In this document: positions 55,230-62,842 of the stretch, piece by piece
How positions within the stretch are numbered: the first letter of the stretch is position 1
Layout of the letters: every line of letters begins with the position of its first letter
Assembly: GCA_039984955.1 (NCBI GenBank)
Contig: JBDWTN010000005.1
Span: 893,484 to 957,483, forward strand
Origin: Marinobacter alexandrii
Lineage (GTDB): Bacteria; Bacteroidota; Bacteroidia; Cytophagales; Cyclobacteriaceae
Length of the DNA stretch: 64,000 nt
Direction of reading: 5' to 3'
The notes under the pieces: model-generated
Seen by the model: only the letters and a program-made list of their open reading frames with translations
Database searches by the model: none
Told to the model about the DNA's origin: nothing
Translations under genes and position numbers: made by a program

Positions 55230-56464
55230 TGAGTACGGCTACAGCATCGCTTGATATCGAAAAGATCAGAAGTCAATTCCCTGTTCTTGACCAAGAGGTG
55301 AATGGAAAACCTTTGATCTATTTTGACAATGCGGCTACTTCCCAAACAGCAAAAGCAGTAGTTGATTCATTGATCCAATTTTACGAAAAAGATCACGCAA
55401 ATATTCATCGAGGTATTCACACCTTAGCTGAACGTTCTACAAAAGCATTTGAAGAGACGCGTGAGCGAGTTCAGCAGTTTATAAATGCTGCAGAAGCTGA
55501 TGAAATCATCTTCACAAAAGGAACGACCGAAAGCATCAATTTAGTTGCCCAATCATGGGGCTCTAAATTCCTGAAAAAAGGTGATGAGATACTGGTATCA
55601 CAACTGGAGCATCATTCCAATATTGTCCCTTGGCAACTAGCTGCTGAAAAAGTAGGTGCCGTGATCAAAGTCATTCCAATCAACGAAAAAGGAGAAATCT
55701 TAGTTGATGCTTACAAAAAACTACTGAATAAGAGAACTGCTCTTGTGGCAGTGAATTTTGTTTCTAATTCCCTGGGGACAATTAATCCCGTAAAAGAAAT
55801 CATTGATGCAGCTCAACAGTTTGACGCTATTACGTTGATTGATGCAGCTCAAGCGGCACCTCATGTAAAGCTCGATGTTCAAGAACTGGATTGCGATTTT
55901 CTCGCCTTGTCTAGTCATAAGATGTACGGGCCGACTGGCGTTGGTGTTCTTTATGGGAAAAGGGATATGTTAGAAGCCATCCCTCCGTATCAAGGAGGTG
56001 GTGAAATGATTAAAGACGTTTCATTTGATGGCACCACATTTAATGACATCCCTTACAAGTTTGAAGCAGGCACACCAAATATTGGAGAAGTAATCGCCTT
56101 CAAATACGCCATGGACTTCATCGATGGACTAGGGCATGAAAACATAGCCGAATATGAACATGAGCTATTGACTTACGCTACTGAGAAACTGGAAGAAATT
56201 CCTGGCTTCAATGCGATAGGGACGGCAGACAACAAAGCGAGTGTTATTTCATTTTTATTGGATGATGTCCACCCGTATGATCTTGGTCAACTCTTAGACG
56301 CCAGAGGCATTGCTGTCCGAACAGGGCATCATTGTACTCAGCCACTGATGGATTACCTACAGATTGATGGAACTGTAAGGGCTTCATTTGCGGTTTACAA
56401 TACCAAAGAAGAAATAGACATCTTTTGTGAGGCAGTGGAAAACATTGTGAAGAAATTTAGCTGA
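55229..56464 (+). CDS. sufS: Cysteine desulfurase SufS
   Basis: 411 residues. The PLP Lys is in ALSSHKMYGPTGVGVLYGK; the catalytic Cys is in RTGHHCTQPLMDYL; the N-terminus (IRSQFPVLDQEVNGKPLIYFDNAATSQ) and THLAERSTKAFEETR-like stretch match class II desulfurases (SufS/CsdA). It removes sulfur from cysteine and passes it to SufE. Its stop overlaps the sufE start (TGATG). Confidence 0.98.
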   Translation: MSTATASLDIEKIRSQFPVLDQEVNGKPLIYFDNAATSQTAKAVVDSLIQFYEKDHANIHRGIHTLAERSTKAFEETRERVQQFINAAEADEIIFTKGTTESINLVAQSWGSKFLKKGDEILVSQLEHHSNIVPWQLAAEKVGAVIKVIPINEKGEILVDAYKKLLNKRTALVAVNFVSNSLGTINPVKEIIDAAQQFDAITLIDAAQAAPHVKLDVQELDCDFLALSSHKMYGPTGVGVLYGKRDMLEAIPPYQGGGEMIKDVSFDGTTFNDIPYKFEAGTPNIGEVIAFKYAMDFIDGLGHENIAEYEHELLTYATEKLEEIPGFNAIGTADNKASVISFLLDDVHPYDLGQLLDARGIAVRTGHHCTQPLMDYLQIDGTVRASFAVYNTKEEIDIFCEAVENIVKKFS

Positions 56465-56895
56465 TGGATCAGATCAAGCAACGTCAGGAAGAGATTATTG
56501 AGGAGTTCTCCATGCTAGATGGGGATATGGAAATGACGCTGGATTACATCATGGAACTTGGCGCTGAATTAGGAGAATTTCCAGAGGAATATAGACTTGA
56601 TGACAACATCGTCAAAGGCTGCCAATCCAAAGTGTGGATGACGGCTCAACTGGATAATGAGAGAGTTCAATTCAGAGCTGACTCCAATACAGCCATCACA
56701 AAAGGTCTGGTAAGCTTGTTAGTTAGGGTACTGAGTCAATCACCTCCAACAGATGTGATGAATGCAGAGATTTACTTTCCCAAGCAAATAGGCATGGATA
56801 GATTCATAGGCACACAAAGGTCTAATGGGTTTGCCGCAATGATCAAGCAAATGAAAATGTATGCGTTAGCGCTTACTGCAAAGCAAGAATCATGA
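56464..56895 (+). CDS. sufE: Sulfur acceptor SufE
   Basis: 143 residues, normal length. The sulfur-accepting Cys is in VKGCQSKVWM. The rest has ITKGLVSLLVRVLSQSPPTDVMNAEIYF and a C-terminal helix (GFAAMIKQMKMYALAL). It takes the persulfide from SufS and delivers it to SufB. The stop overlaps the sufT start by four bases. Confidence 0.96.
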   Translation: MDQIKQRQEEIIEEFSMLDGDMEMTLDYIMELGAELGEFPEEYRLDDNIVKGCQSKVWMTAQLDNERVQFRADSNTAITKGLVSLLVRVLSQSPPTDVMNAEIYFPKQIGMDRFIGTQRSNGFAAMIKQMKMYALALTAKQES

Positions 56896-57224
56896 GTGAA
56901 ACGAAAACAAATAACGATATTCTCGCACTGAAGGAAGAGGTGGTACGTGCCATCAAAAATGTATTTGACCCTGAGATCCCCGTTGATGTCTATGAATTGG
57001 GACTTATCTATGAGATCAATATTCTACCTATTAATAATGTAGAGATTATCATGACATTGACGTCTCCCTCCTGCCCTGCTGCTGAGAGTATCCCCAGCGA
57101 AATAGAAATGAACGTGAAGGCTGTAGAGAGTGTTAACGATGTGAATATAGAATTGACCTTTGATCCACCTTATGCTACAGAGATGATGTCTGAGGAAGCT
57201 AAGTTGGAACTTGGTTTTATGTAA
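56892..57224 (+). CDS. sufT: DUF59 / SufT-type Fe-S carrier or maturation factor
   Basis: 110 residues. The DUF59 core is VVRAIKNVFDPEIPVDVYELGLIYEI and IIMTLTSPSCPAAESIPSEIE, with the conserved Cys. It joins the suf operon through a 4-bp overlap with sufE. SufT-like proteins assist Fe-S transfer to target proteins. The symbol follows the operon context; the family is certain. Confidence 0.9.
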   Translation: MSETKTNNDILALKEEVVRAIKNVFDPEIPVDVYELGLIYEINILPINNVEIIMTLTSPSCPAAESIPSEIEMNVKAVESVNDVNIELTFDPPYATEMMSEEAKLELGFM

Positions 57225-57249
57225 TAAATAAAAATTAAACAATACGAAT

Positions 57250-57666
57250 ATGTACCCTGCGGAATTAGTAGCTCCGATGAAAGCTCAACTTACTCAAAAT
57301 GGATTCGAAGATTTAACTTCTGCTGATGCAGTTGTGAATCATCTGACAGATCATAAAGGAACATCACTTTTAGTGATCAACTCAGTATGTGGATGTGCCG
57401 CTGGTACATGCCGACCTGGCGTTTTACGCTCTCTTGAAAAGTCAGAGAAGAAGCCGGATAATCTGACAACCGTATTTGCGGGTTTTGATCTAGACGCAAC
57501 GCGAAAGGCGCGTGAATTCACGCTTCCTTTTCCTCCATCATCACCGGCTATCGCTTTATTCAAAGATGGCGAGCTAGCACATATGGTGGAAAGACACCAC
57601 ATTGAAGGAAGATCTGCTGAGATGATCGCAGATCACCTGGAGCAGGTATACGAAGAGTTCTGCTAG
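57250..57666 (+). CDS. BrxA/BrxB-family bacilliredoxin
   Basis: 138 residues, typical length. The CGC redox motif is in LLVINSVCGCAAGTCRPGVLRSL, as in YphP/YqiW bacilliredoxins; FTLPFPPSSPAIALFKDGELAHMVERHHIEGRSAE is the conserved C-terminal half. It reverses bacillithiolation of proteins. It is the last gene of the suf transcript, 25 bp after sufT, before the terminator. Confidence 0.93.
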   Translation: MYPAELVAPMKAQLTQNGFEDLTSADAVVNHLTDHKGTSLLVINSVCGCAAGTCRPGVLRSLEKSEKKPDNLTTVFAGFDLDATRKAREFTLPFPPSSPAIALFKDGELAHMVERHHIEGRSAEMIADHLEQVYEEFC

Positions 57667-57688
57667 ATCGCGAAGCAACAATTATTTA

Positions 57689-57728
57689 AATCCCCTATTC
57701 ATAAATTATGGATAGGGGATTATTTTTT
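57689..57728 (+). terminator. Rho-independent terminator of the suf operon
   Basis: AATCCCCTAT (57689-57698) pairs perfectly with ATAGGGGATT (57712-57721) with more pairing toward the loop, followed by ATTTTTT. The opposite gene ends inside its 3' arm (57720), so the hairpin may serve both directions, although the minus-strand T run is weak. Confidence 0.85.
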
Positions 57729-58124
57729 CCAGATCTCAAATCCAAGCTCATCCATATAACTTTGCCGCTGTACGATGAGTGCCTTGGGCACACCCTTTTC
57801 TTTAATGGGAGCTATGCCATAATCATAGACCAGGTAGTAAAGTGCGGTATCTGTCTTGAAAAGGCTATTGAAAAATTGATAGTTATAGCCCATTTCATCA
57901 AGCACTTCTTTTCTCACCGTAGCTTTCCCTATAGGACAAAGCGTCTTAAGTATTCTTCGGTTTTTCCGGAGGATGACATTGATTTCTTTGATGTAGCGTT
58001 CATCTTCAGATTTGTGTTGGTTGTTGTAGGAATTCCTACAATAGGCGTCACAAAACTTCTTATCCATACGTCCGGCCAGCCCTTTACCACAATTAAGGCA
58101 TGCATTGGAGGAGAAATTATCCAT
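57720..58124 (-). CDS. Zinc-knuckle protein of unknown function
   Basis: 134 residues. The N-terminus has CLNCGKGLAGRMDKKFCDAYCRNSYNNQ, a four-Cys treble-clef-like zinc site. It is followed by helices and a beta region (TDTALYYLVYDYGIAPIKEKGVPKALIVQRQSYMDELGFEI). This short protein is widespread among Bacteroidota as far as I recall, with no described role. Its start is 14 bp from the start of the broken recombinase gene, which runs divergently. Confidence 0.85.
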   Translation of the reverse strand: MDNFSSNACLNCGKGLAGRMDKKFCDAYCRNSYNNQHKSEDERYIKEINVILRKNRRILKTLCPIGKATVRKEVLDEMGYNYQFFNSLFKTDTALYYLVYDYGIAPIKEKGVPKALIVQRQSYMDELGFEIWKK

Positions 58125-58138
58125 TTTATTAAATACTT

Positions 58139-59073
58139 ATGTCAATAATAAAAGGGTTATTTACTGCGATGAAAAATTCTCCTTGTACCACACGTACAGC
58201 TTCAGAATATCAACTAGCTGTTCGGCTAATGAACGAAAAGCTTGTTTCGATGAGATATAGTCCTTCAACACAACGAACTTACGCTTCCATGTTCAGGGGT
58301 TTTCTCTCCTGCACTTATCCCCTACCGCTTCATCAGGTATCTAGGCAGCACATCATTCAATACCATACTCAATTAATACACCTCAAAAACATCTCAAAAA
58401 CATCTCAAGATCTTATCAGAATCAGAGTATCAATGCTATAAAGTTTTACTTAGAGCATGTACTGGGTCAAGACCCGCAGTATTTTTCTCTGGATAGACCT
58501 AAAAAGCAACAAAAACTACCTCATGTACTCAGCATGGAGGAAGTAGGTCTTATTCTGCAAAACACACCCAACCTAAAACATAAAGCATTACTTACAGTCT
58601 TGTATTCGGCAGGTTTGCGTGTGGGTGAATTACTTAGCTTAAAAATTACAGACATTGACGCTGACCACATGCGGATATGGGTGAGAGAAGGCAAAGGATG
58701 TAAAGATAGGCTGACGACTTTGTCTCCTCACCTACTGAAACTACTACGTCTGTATTATCAGCGATATCGACCTGAAAATTATTTATTTGAGGGATCTGCG
58801 GGCCATCAATATTCCTCCACGAGTGTCCGGAAAGTTTTGAATCGAGCCTCTCTAAAAGCCGGAATTAAGAAAAAGGTAAAACCTCATACATTGAGGCATA
58901 GTTTTGCAACACATCTTCTGGAGCAAGGCACGAATCTTAGGTATATTCAAAGCTTGCTTGGTCATGGCAGCTCAAAAACCACAGAGATCTATACCCATGT
59001 GAGCAGCAGAAATTTGGAAGATATCAAGAGCCCATTGGACAGTATGGTTTCGAAAAGTATATTTGAAAGGTAG
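58139..59073 (+). pseudogene. Tyrosine recombinase/integrase inactivated by an 11-bp duplication
   Basis: The N-terminal part (58139-58441) shows a core-binding-type domain (RYSPSTQRTYASMFRGFL) and then stops at VSML. In another frame the protein continues as YQNQSINAIKFYLEHVLG, GLRVGELLSLKI (Arg), REGKGCKDR (Lys), HTLRHSFATHLL (His-Arg), LLGHGSSKTTEIYTHV (His and Tyr nucleophile) and IKSPLDSM. Removing one copy of the 11-bp tandem repeat at 58382-58403 joins the two into a 307-residue protein with all catalytic residues. It resembles XerC/D and IntI in ending IKSPLDSM, but no I2-type extra segment of IntI is visible before HTLRHS. The gene lies directly upstream of the cassette-like array. 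Confidence 0.9.
58382..58403 (+). repeat. 11-bp tandem duplication that breaks the recombinase
   Basis: CTCAAAAACAT occurs twice in direct succession (58382-58392 and 58393-58403), and the period continues partly to 58408. Eleven is not divisible by three, so the reading frame shifts. With one copy deleted the protein reads IHLKNISRSYQNQSINAIKF without interruption. Confidence 0.95.
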
Positions 59074-59075
59074 AT

Positions 59076-59111
59076 AAACAACATAATGTTGTTTACATTA
59101 ATGTTATGCTC
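59076..59111 (+). other. attI-like junction: palindromes plus the first cassette boundary
   Basis: Two bases after the recombinase stop lies a perfect inverted repeat, AAACAACAT-A-ATGTTGTTT (59076-59094), then a palindrome ACATTAATGT (59095-59104) and GTTATGCTC (59103-59111). The latter is the exact reverse complement of the R''-like box GAGCATAAC (61923-61931) of the next attC-like site. This is where an integron attachment site would be expected next to the integrase gene. Confidence 0.5.
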
Positions 59112-59168
59112 AATTGCAAGACCGAACTAATATCATGAGTTGCGACAAATTTTTTTGATCTTTGAGGG

Positions 59169-59999
59169 ATGGCAAAAAACAGTGCACGAAATTATTCTCA
59201 ACTTACAATCAAACGCCTTTATGGTTTGTCAAGGAATAATTGTGCATTCCCTAGTTGTCCAGTCGAACTACTAAGTTCGGAAGACGAAACCAATTTTTCG
59301 AATATTTGTCATATTGAGGATGCAAACCCAAGCTTGCATAAATCAGATCGCTACAATCCAAATATGACAGATGATGAAAGAAGAGATTTTAAGAACTTAC
59401 TCCTTCTTTGCCCTAATCACCATATCGAGACAAATGACATAGAGAAATATACCGTGAAAGTACTTCGGGACATGAAGAGGAATCACGAGTCTCAAACAAA
59501 ACAAAAATTATCTGGGAAAGATTTAATTGGTAAACACCCATCTGCTTTAAATACGGTTATCGGCCACATTGGGACTGATTTTTTTGGTGATAATTTGCCA
59601 GATGAACCTATAACGGCTCCTAATCCAGAATTGAAGATTCAGTTTAATCATGTAATCCAATACAGGCCAATAATTGAAGAATACAGTGCCTATCAGGGGA
59701 GACTTAGTAAGATTTACGATGAAATCGAAAGAATCGGGTCAACTAAAAAAGAACTCGTCTTAAGAAATATTAAAAAATTGTATCTCAAAGAAAAAGGCAA
59801 GTACAACTCATTTGATGAGATTAAAGAAAATGCTGATTCAATATTTTCCAATGTTGAGAGTGAACTTTGGGAACTAATAGATAAAAGTGATAATACCAAC
59901 AATGATTTACCAATCGAAGCAATTGAGATTAGCCTTCTTGTAATTATGGTTGATGCATTTATGCGATGTAATATTTTAGAAGAACCACCTAAAGCATGA
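59169..59999 (+). CDS. ABC-3C effector: HNH endonuclease-like with ABC-3C C-terminal domain
   Basis: 276 residues. The N-terminal half is a Cys/His-rich HNH fold: RNNCAFPSCPVELLS, FSNICHIEDANP, FKNLLLLCPNHHIETND. A linker follows, then about 110 residues (IEEYSAYQGRLSKIYDEIERIG to AFMRCNILEE) that fit the C-terminal domain shared by ABC-three-component effectors. In that scheme the HNH would cut nucleic acid once the ATPase component signals invasion. The stop overlaps the next gene by four bases. First gene of cassette 1; codon use is as AT-rich as the flanks. Confidence 0.8.
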   Translation: MAKNSARNYSQLTIKRLYGLSRNNCAFPSCPVELLSSEDETNFSNICHIEDANPSLHKSDRYNPNMTDDERRDFKNLLLLCPNHHIETNDIEKYTVKVLRDMKRNHESQTKQKLSGKDLIGKHPSALNTVIGHIGTDFFGDNLPDEPITAPNPELKIQFNHVIQYRPIIEEYSAYQGRLSKIYDEIERIGSTKKELVLRNIKKLYLKEKGKYNSFDEIKENADSIFSNVESELWELIDKSDNTNNDLPIEAIEISLLVIMVDAFMRCNILEEPPKA

Positions 60000-60229
60000 T
60001 TTTAGATAGAAATATTCATCCAGAAAGAGATTTATATTTCCTTGGTGGTCAACTCATTGATTACCTTGATAAATATGAGAAGGAAGAGATTGATTTTTTT
60101 GATCTTTATATTGTTGCAAACAAGGATCAAAGTTTAACCATGAATTTATACACTCTGGTATTAGACTGGTTGTTCATTTTGGGTATTATTAAAAAAGGCA
60201 AAAACGGGATGCTCCAAAAATGTTTCTAG
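59996..60229 (+). CDS. ABC-3C middle component (MC6-like)
   Basis: 77 residues, small and acidic. The start (MILDRNIHPERDLYFLGGQLIDYLD) and the end (LYTLVLDWLFILGIIKK) fit the middle component of ABC-three-component systems (MC6 type), a winged-helix-like linker between effector and ATPase. It overlaps the effector by four bases and the ATPase by ten. Confidence 0.75.
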   Translation: MILDRNIHPERDLYFLGGQLIDYLDKYEKEEIDFFDLYIVANKDQSLTMNLYTLVLDWLFILGIIKKGKNGMLQKCF

Positions 60230-61920
60230 AAAATCTGAAAATAGAAAAGAGGAGTGAAATCATCAGAGATATAACCTTTCGTAAGGGTATAAACTTTATT
60301 GTTGACGAAACACCTGAAAATCAAAATCAACAGTCAACCGGAAATAACGTTGGAAAAACAACTGTTTTAAGACTAGTCGACTATTGCTTTGGTGCAGACG
60401 GTAAAAACATATATCAAGACACTGAATTTAAGAAGCAACCCAATACAACTGTCGAGAATTTCCTTAAAGACAATGAAGTCATTATTTCCATCACCCTGGT
60501 TGATGACATTAGCAACCCAACTAAAAAAGTCTTGATAAGAAGGAATTTTCTACCTAGAAAAAGGAAGATACAAGAAGTTGATGGTCAAAATATTATTAAT
60601 GACAAGGACTTTGAACACAGATTGAAGGAAGTCATCTTTAACACTCAGGTAAGGGAACCTAGGTTTAGACAAATTATTTCAAAAAACATTCGGGATGAGA
60701 AGAATAAAATGGGCAACATTGTCCGGGTCCTCAATTCCTTTGCTTCTAACGAAGTGTATGAGGCGTTGTTTTTGTTTTGGCTCGGAATAGGTACTGATGA
60801 ACTAGCTGAAAAACAGAGATTGTCTGATGAGAAAAAAAGAGAAGAACAATTTCAAAGAAGGCTTAAAAAAGAAGGTGAATTATCTTTAATCGTTCAACAA
60901 CTCTCCTTTCTTAATGATAAAATTGAAGAATTAGAAAAGGAGAAAAGAACTTTCAGTATTAATGAAAATTATAGTACAGATGTTGATGATTTAAATAACG
61001 TAAAGTTAAGTTTAAACAAGGCATCAAGCGAGTTGAGTAGACTTGAGATGAGGAAAAGCTTAATCACTGAAAGCAAGGAGGAGTTGGAAAAAGAAGTCAC
61101 CAAATTGGACGTTTCTCATGTTGCTTCTTTATACAATAAAGCCAAATCTCTTATTCCAGAAATACAAGCTTCATTTGAAGAGACAGTTCGCTTTCATAAT
61201 GAATTGATTGTAGAAAAGCTCGAATACATTACTAAAGAGCTGCCTGAATTAGAACAGTCAATTAAGAAATTGAGAAATGAGATTCTCAACCTTCGAACTA
61301 AGGAAGATGACCTTTCTGAAAAATTACAAAAATCTGGTGTTACAGAAGATTTAGAGCGAATAGTCATAGATCTCAACAAGCAGTTTGAAAGGAAAGGAAA
61401 TCTTGATGAGCAAAAACGACTGTGGGAGTCTTCCAACGAGAAATTATCGAGAATTGATACAGAACTCATTTCCATAAATCAAGGGATTTCCTCTAAGGAT
61501 GAATTAATTCAAAGTAGAATACGAGACTTCAATAAGTATTTTTCCGAAATGTCAAATCGCCTTTATGGTGAGTATTATCTTTTAAGTTCTCAGATTAATG
61601 ATAAGGGATATAACCTTATTGTGACGAACGTTGAAGGAAATCCAAGCACAGGTAAAAAGAAAGGACAAATTGCCGCATTTGATTTTGCGTATATTCAGTT
61701 TGCAGATGCTTTAGAAATAGAACATCTACATTTCATTATGCATGATCAACTTGAAAACATTCATGACAACCAGATCAATACGATAGTTCAAGTAGCAAAT
61801 AGTTTAAACGCGCAGTTCATCGTGCCACTATTAAGAGATAAAATTCCTGAAAATATAGACGTGAATCAATATGAGATTCTTTCACTGTCTCAAACTCAGA
61901 AGCTCTTCAAAATAGACTAA
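60220..61920 (+). CDS. ABC-3C ATPase with DUF2326 domain
   Basis: 566 residues. Walker A is STGNNVGKTTVLRLVDYCFG at about 41-60. A long coiled coil fills about 205-440 (EQFQRRLKKEGELSLIVQQL, KASSELSRLEMRKSL, LPELEQSIKKLRNEI), as in Rad50/SMC-like proteins. The C-terminal lobe has KKKGQIAAFDFAYIQFADALEIEHLHFIMHDQLENIHDNQI, typical of DUF2326 with the D-loop/Walker B region HFIMHDQ. It is the sensor/ATPase of ABC-three-component systems. It ends three bases before the R''-like box of the cassette. Confidence 0.85.
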   Translation: MFLENLKIEKRSEIIRDITFRKGINFIVDETPENQNQQSTGNNVGKTTVLRLVDYCFGADGKNIYQDTEFKKQPNTTVENFLKDNEVIISITLVDDISNPTKKVLIRRNFLPRKRKIQEVDGQNIINDKDFEHRLKEVIFNTQVREPRFRQIISKNIRDEKNKMGNIVRVLNSFASNEVYEALFLFWLGIGTDELAEKQRLSDEKKREEQFQRRLKKEGELSLIVQQLSFLNDKIEELEKEKRTFSINENYSTDVDDLNNVKLSLNKASSELSRLEMRKSLITESKEELEKEVTKLDVSHVASLYNKAKSLIPEIQASFEETVRFHNELIVEKLEYITKELPELEQSIKKLRNEILNLRTKEDDLSEKLQKSGVTEDLERIVIDLNKQFERKGNLDEQKRLWESSNEKLSRIDTELISINQGISSKDELIQSRIRDFNKYFSEMSNRLYGEYYLLSSQINDKGYNLIVTNVEGNPSTGKKKGQIAAFDFAYIQFADALEIEHLHFIMHDQLENIHDNQINTIVQVANSLNAQFIVPLLRDKIPENIDVNQYEILSLSQTQKLFKID

Positions 61921-61922
61921 AA

Positions 61923-62042
61923 GAGCATAACAGGCGCTAAAAATCCATAGGCTAATGAGCTACTTGCAGCGAGCATTTGAATCAAATAGTTTTAAAGCAA
62001 TTAATGAATGGTCAGTCTACGGATTTTAGCTGATCGTTACCT
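61923..62042 (+). other. attC-like recombination site 1
   Basis: R''-like box GAGCATAAC (61923-61931), 4-nt spacer, L''-like arm GCTAAAAATCC (61936-61946), one unpaired A, TAGGCT (61948-61953); then in reverse AGTCTA (62014-62019), unpaired C, L'-like GGATTTTAGC (62021-62030), 5-nt spacer, GTTACCT (62036-62042). The L arms pair except one bulged A, the inner arms pair with one G-T, and an A/C mismatch separates them. The 120-bp length is normal for attC. The boxes do not match RYYYAAC/GTTRRRY fully. Confidence 0.65.
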
Positions 62043-62048
62043 ATCATT

Positions 62049-62510
62049 ATGCGAGCACTGCTAACTATTCTCATAACTCTCTATTGGCTTAACGCTGTAT
62101 CTCAGGAAGTTGTAACCGACTGGGAAGAGCTTGCAGATCAGACAACCCTTAACGAGTACATTGAAAATCAAGCCTACTCTCATTTGAATTTCACACCAAC
62201 AGAGGAAGACACAACAAACAATTCTGGTGTACAGATTTCTCATAGCTCAACAGATACAAAACTGATTATTCGAGATAAAGCAAGTATCACTCCCTCTGAT
62301 ACACCTTTGATAGTAATTAACGGATATCCAATTGAACGTCAGAAAATCCTAAATGAAATCATATTGACCGATATTCAGAAAATCTCTCTACTCAAGTCAA
62401 CTGAACAATCAGAGGCTATCTATGGTATTCGTGGAAAGCATGGTGTTGTTCTTATTGAAATGAATAAGCGTAAGTGGAAGAAACTCTCCAAAAGAGAGCA
62501 AAACAATTGA
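62049..62510 (+). CDS. Secreted TonB-plug-like protein
   Basis: 153 residues with a signal peptide (MRALLTILITLYWLNAVSQ). The second half has TPLIVINGYPIERQKILNEIILTDIQKISLLKSTEQSEAIYGIRGKHGVVLIEM, which matches the TonB-receptor plug domain (P.iviDG.p......l..i....I..i.vlK...a..iYG..g..GVilI). No barrel follows, so it is a stand-alone plug-like protein. It is not an active transporter on its own; a partner or regulatory role is possible. First gene of cassette 2, starting 12 bp from the boundary. Confidence 0.75.
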   Translation: MRALLTILITLYWLNAVSQEVVTDWEELADQTTLNEYIENQAYSHLNFTPTEEDTTNNSGVQISHSSTDTKLIIRDKASITPSDTPLIVINGYPIERQKILNEIILTDIQKISLLKSTEQSEAIYGIRGKHGVVLIEMNKRKWKKLSKREQNN

Positions 62511-62519
62511 CCAAACTTC

Positions 62520-62842
62520 GTGAGTACTGATATAGACTTTATAGCTGAACTTTATTTTAGGACACCTGAACAAGGAGGTCGATCAACGCAAGCATCTTCC
62601 GGATACCGGCCAACCATAAAGTTCCATTTGATAACATGCTAACTTCTGGCAAACAGATTTATGTTGGGCGAAACAACGTTGAACCTGGTGAAACAGTTAG
62701 AGCAAAAATTAAAATCGTAGCAGTTGAACACTTCAGAAACAGACTAACTGTAGGAACAAAGTTCGAATTTACTGAAGGAGCGACCATCATTGGAACTGGA
62801 AAAATCTTAGAACTGGTTAACCCAGAACTAAAGAAACGATAG
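62520..62842 (+). pseudogene. EF-Tu-C-terminal-like protein with a 1-bp frameshift
   Basis: The first frame, from a GTG at 62520, reads STDIDFIAELYFRTPEQGGR, then STQASSGYRPTIKFH, then stops after LITC. A second frame from about 62630 reads FDNMLTSGKQIYVGRNNVEPGETVRAKI, then LTVGTKFEFTEGATIIGTGKILEL. Both halves fit the family of short EF-Tu domain-like proteins (GYRP..F, EPGETVRAKI, EFTEGATIIGTGK). Adding one T to the TTT run near 62627-62629 restores 107 residues. Its stop codon lies inside the R''-like box of the next site. Either a real mutation or an assembly error. Confidence 0.7.

Larger units (their letters stand above)
59104..62036 (+). mobile_element. Cassette 1: ABC-3C defence-like operon with attC-like end
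   Basis: The unit begins at G/TTATGCTC and ends in the attC-like site 61923-62042, just after the last stop codon. The 9-bp complementarity between its first bases and its own R''-like box is the signature of an integron cassette, where the two meet in the circular form. It contains three overlapping genes and is 2.9 kb, long for a cassette but complete. Confidence 0.65.

Noticed and set aside
57708..58148. Plus-strand open frame of 146 codons opposite the zinc-knuckle gene
   Set aside because: It runs through the suf terminator and into the recombinase start; the minus-strand frame has four spaced Cys and a proper start.
58139..59073. Programmed frameshift in the recombinase
   Set aside because: An exact 11-bp tandem copy explains the shift; there is no slippery heptamer or downstream stem at the junction.
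58139..59073. Classical IntI integrase
   Set aside because: The extra segment expected before the His-x-x-Arg motif is missing, so the gene is called a tyrosine recombinase only.
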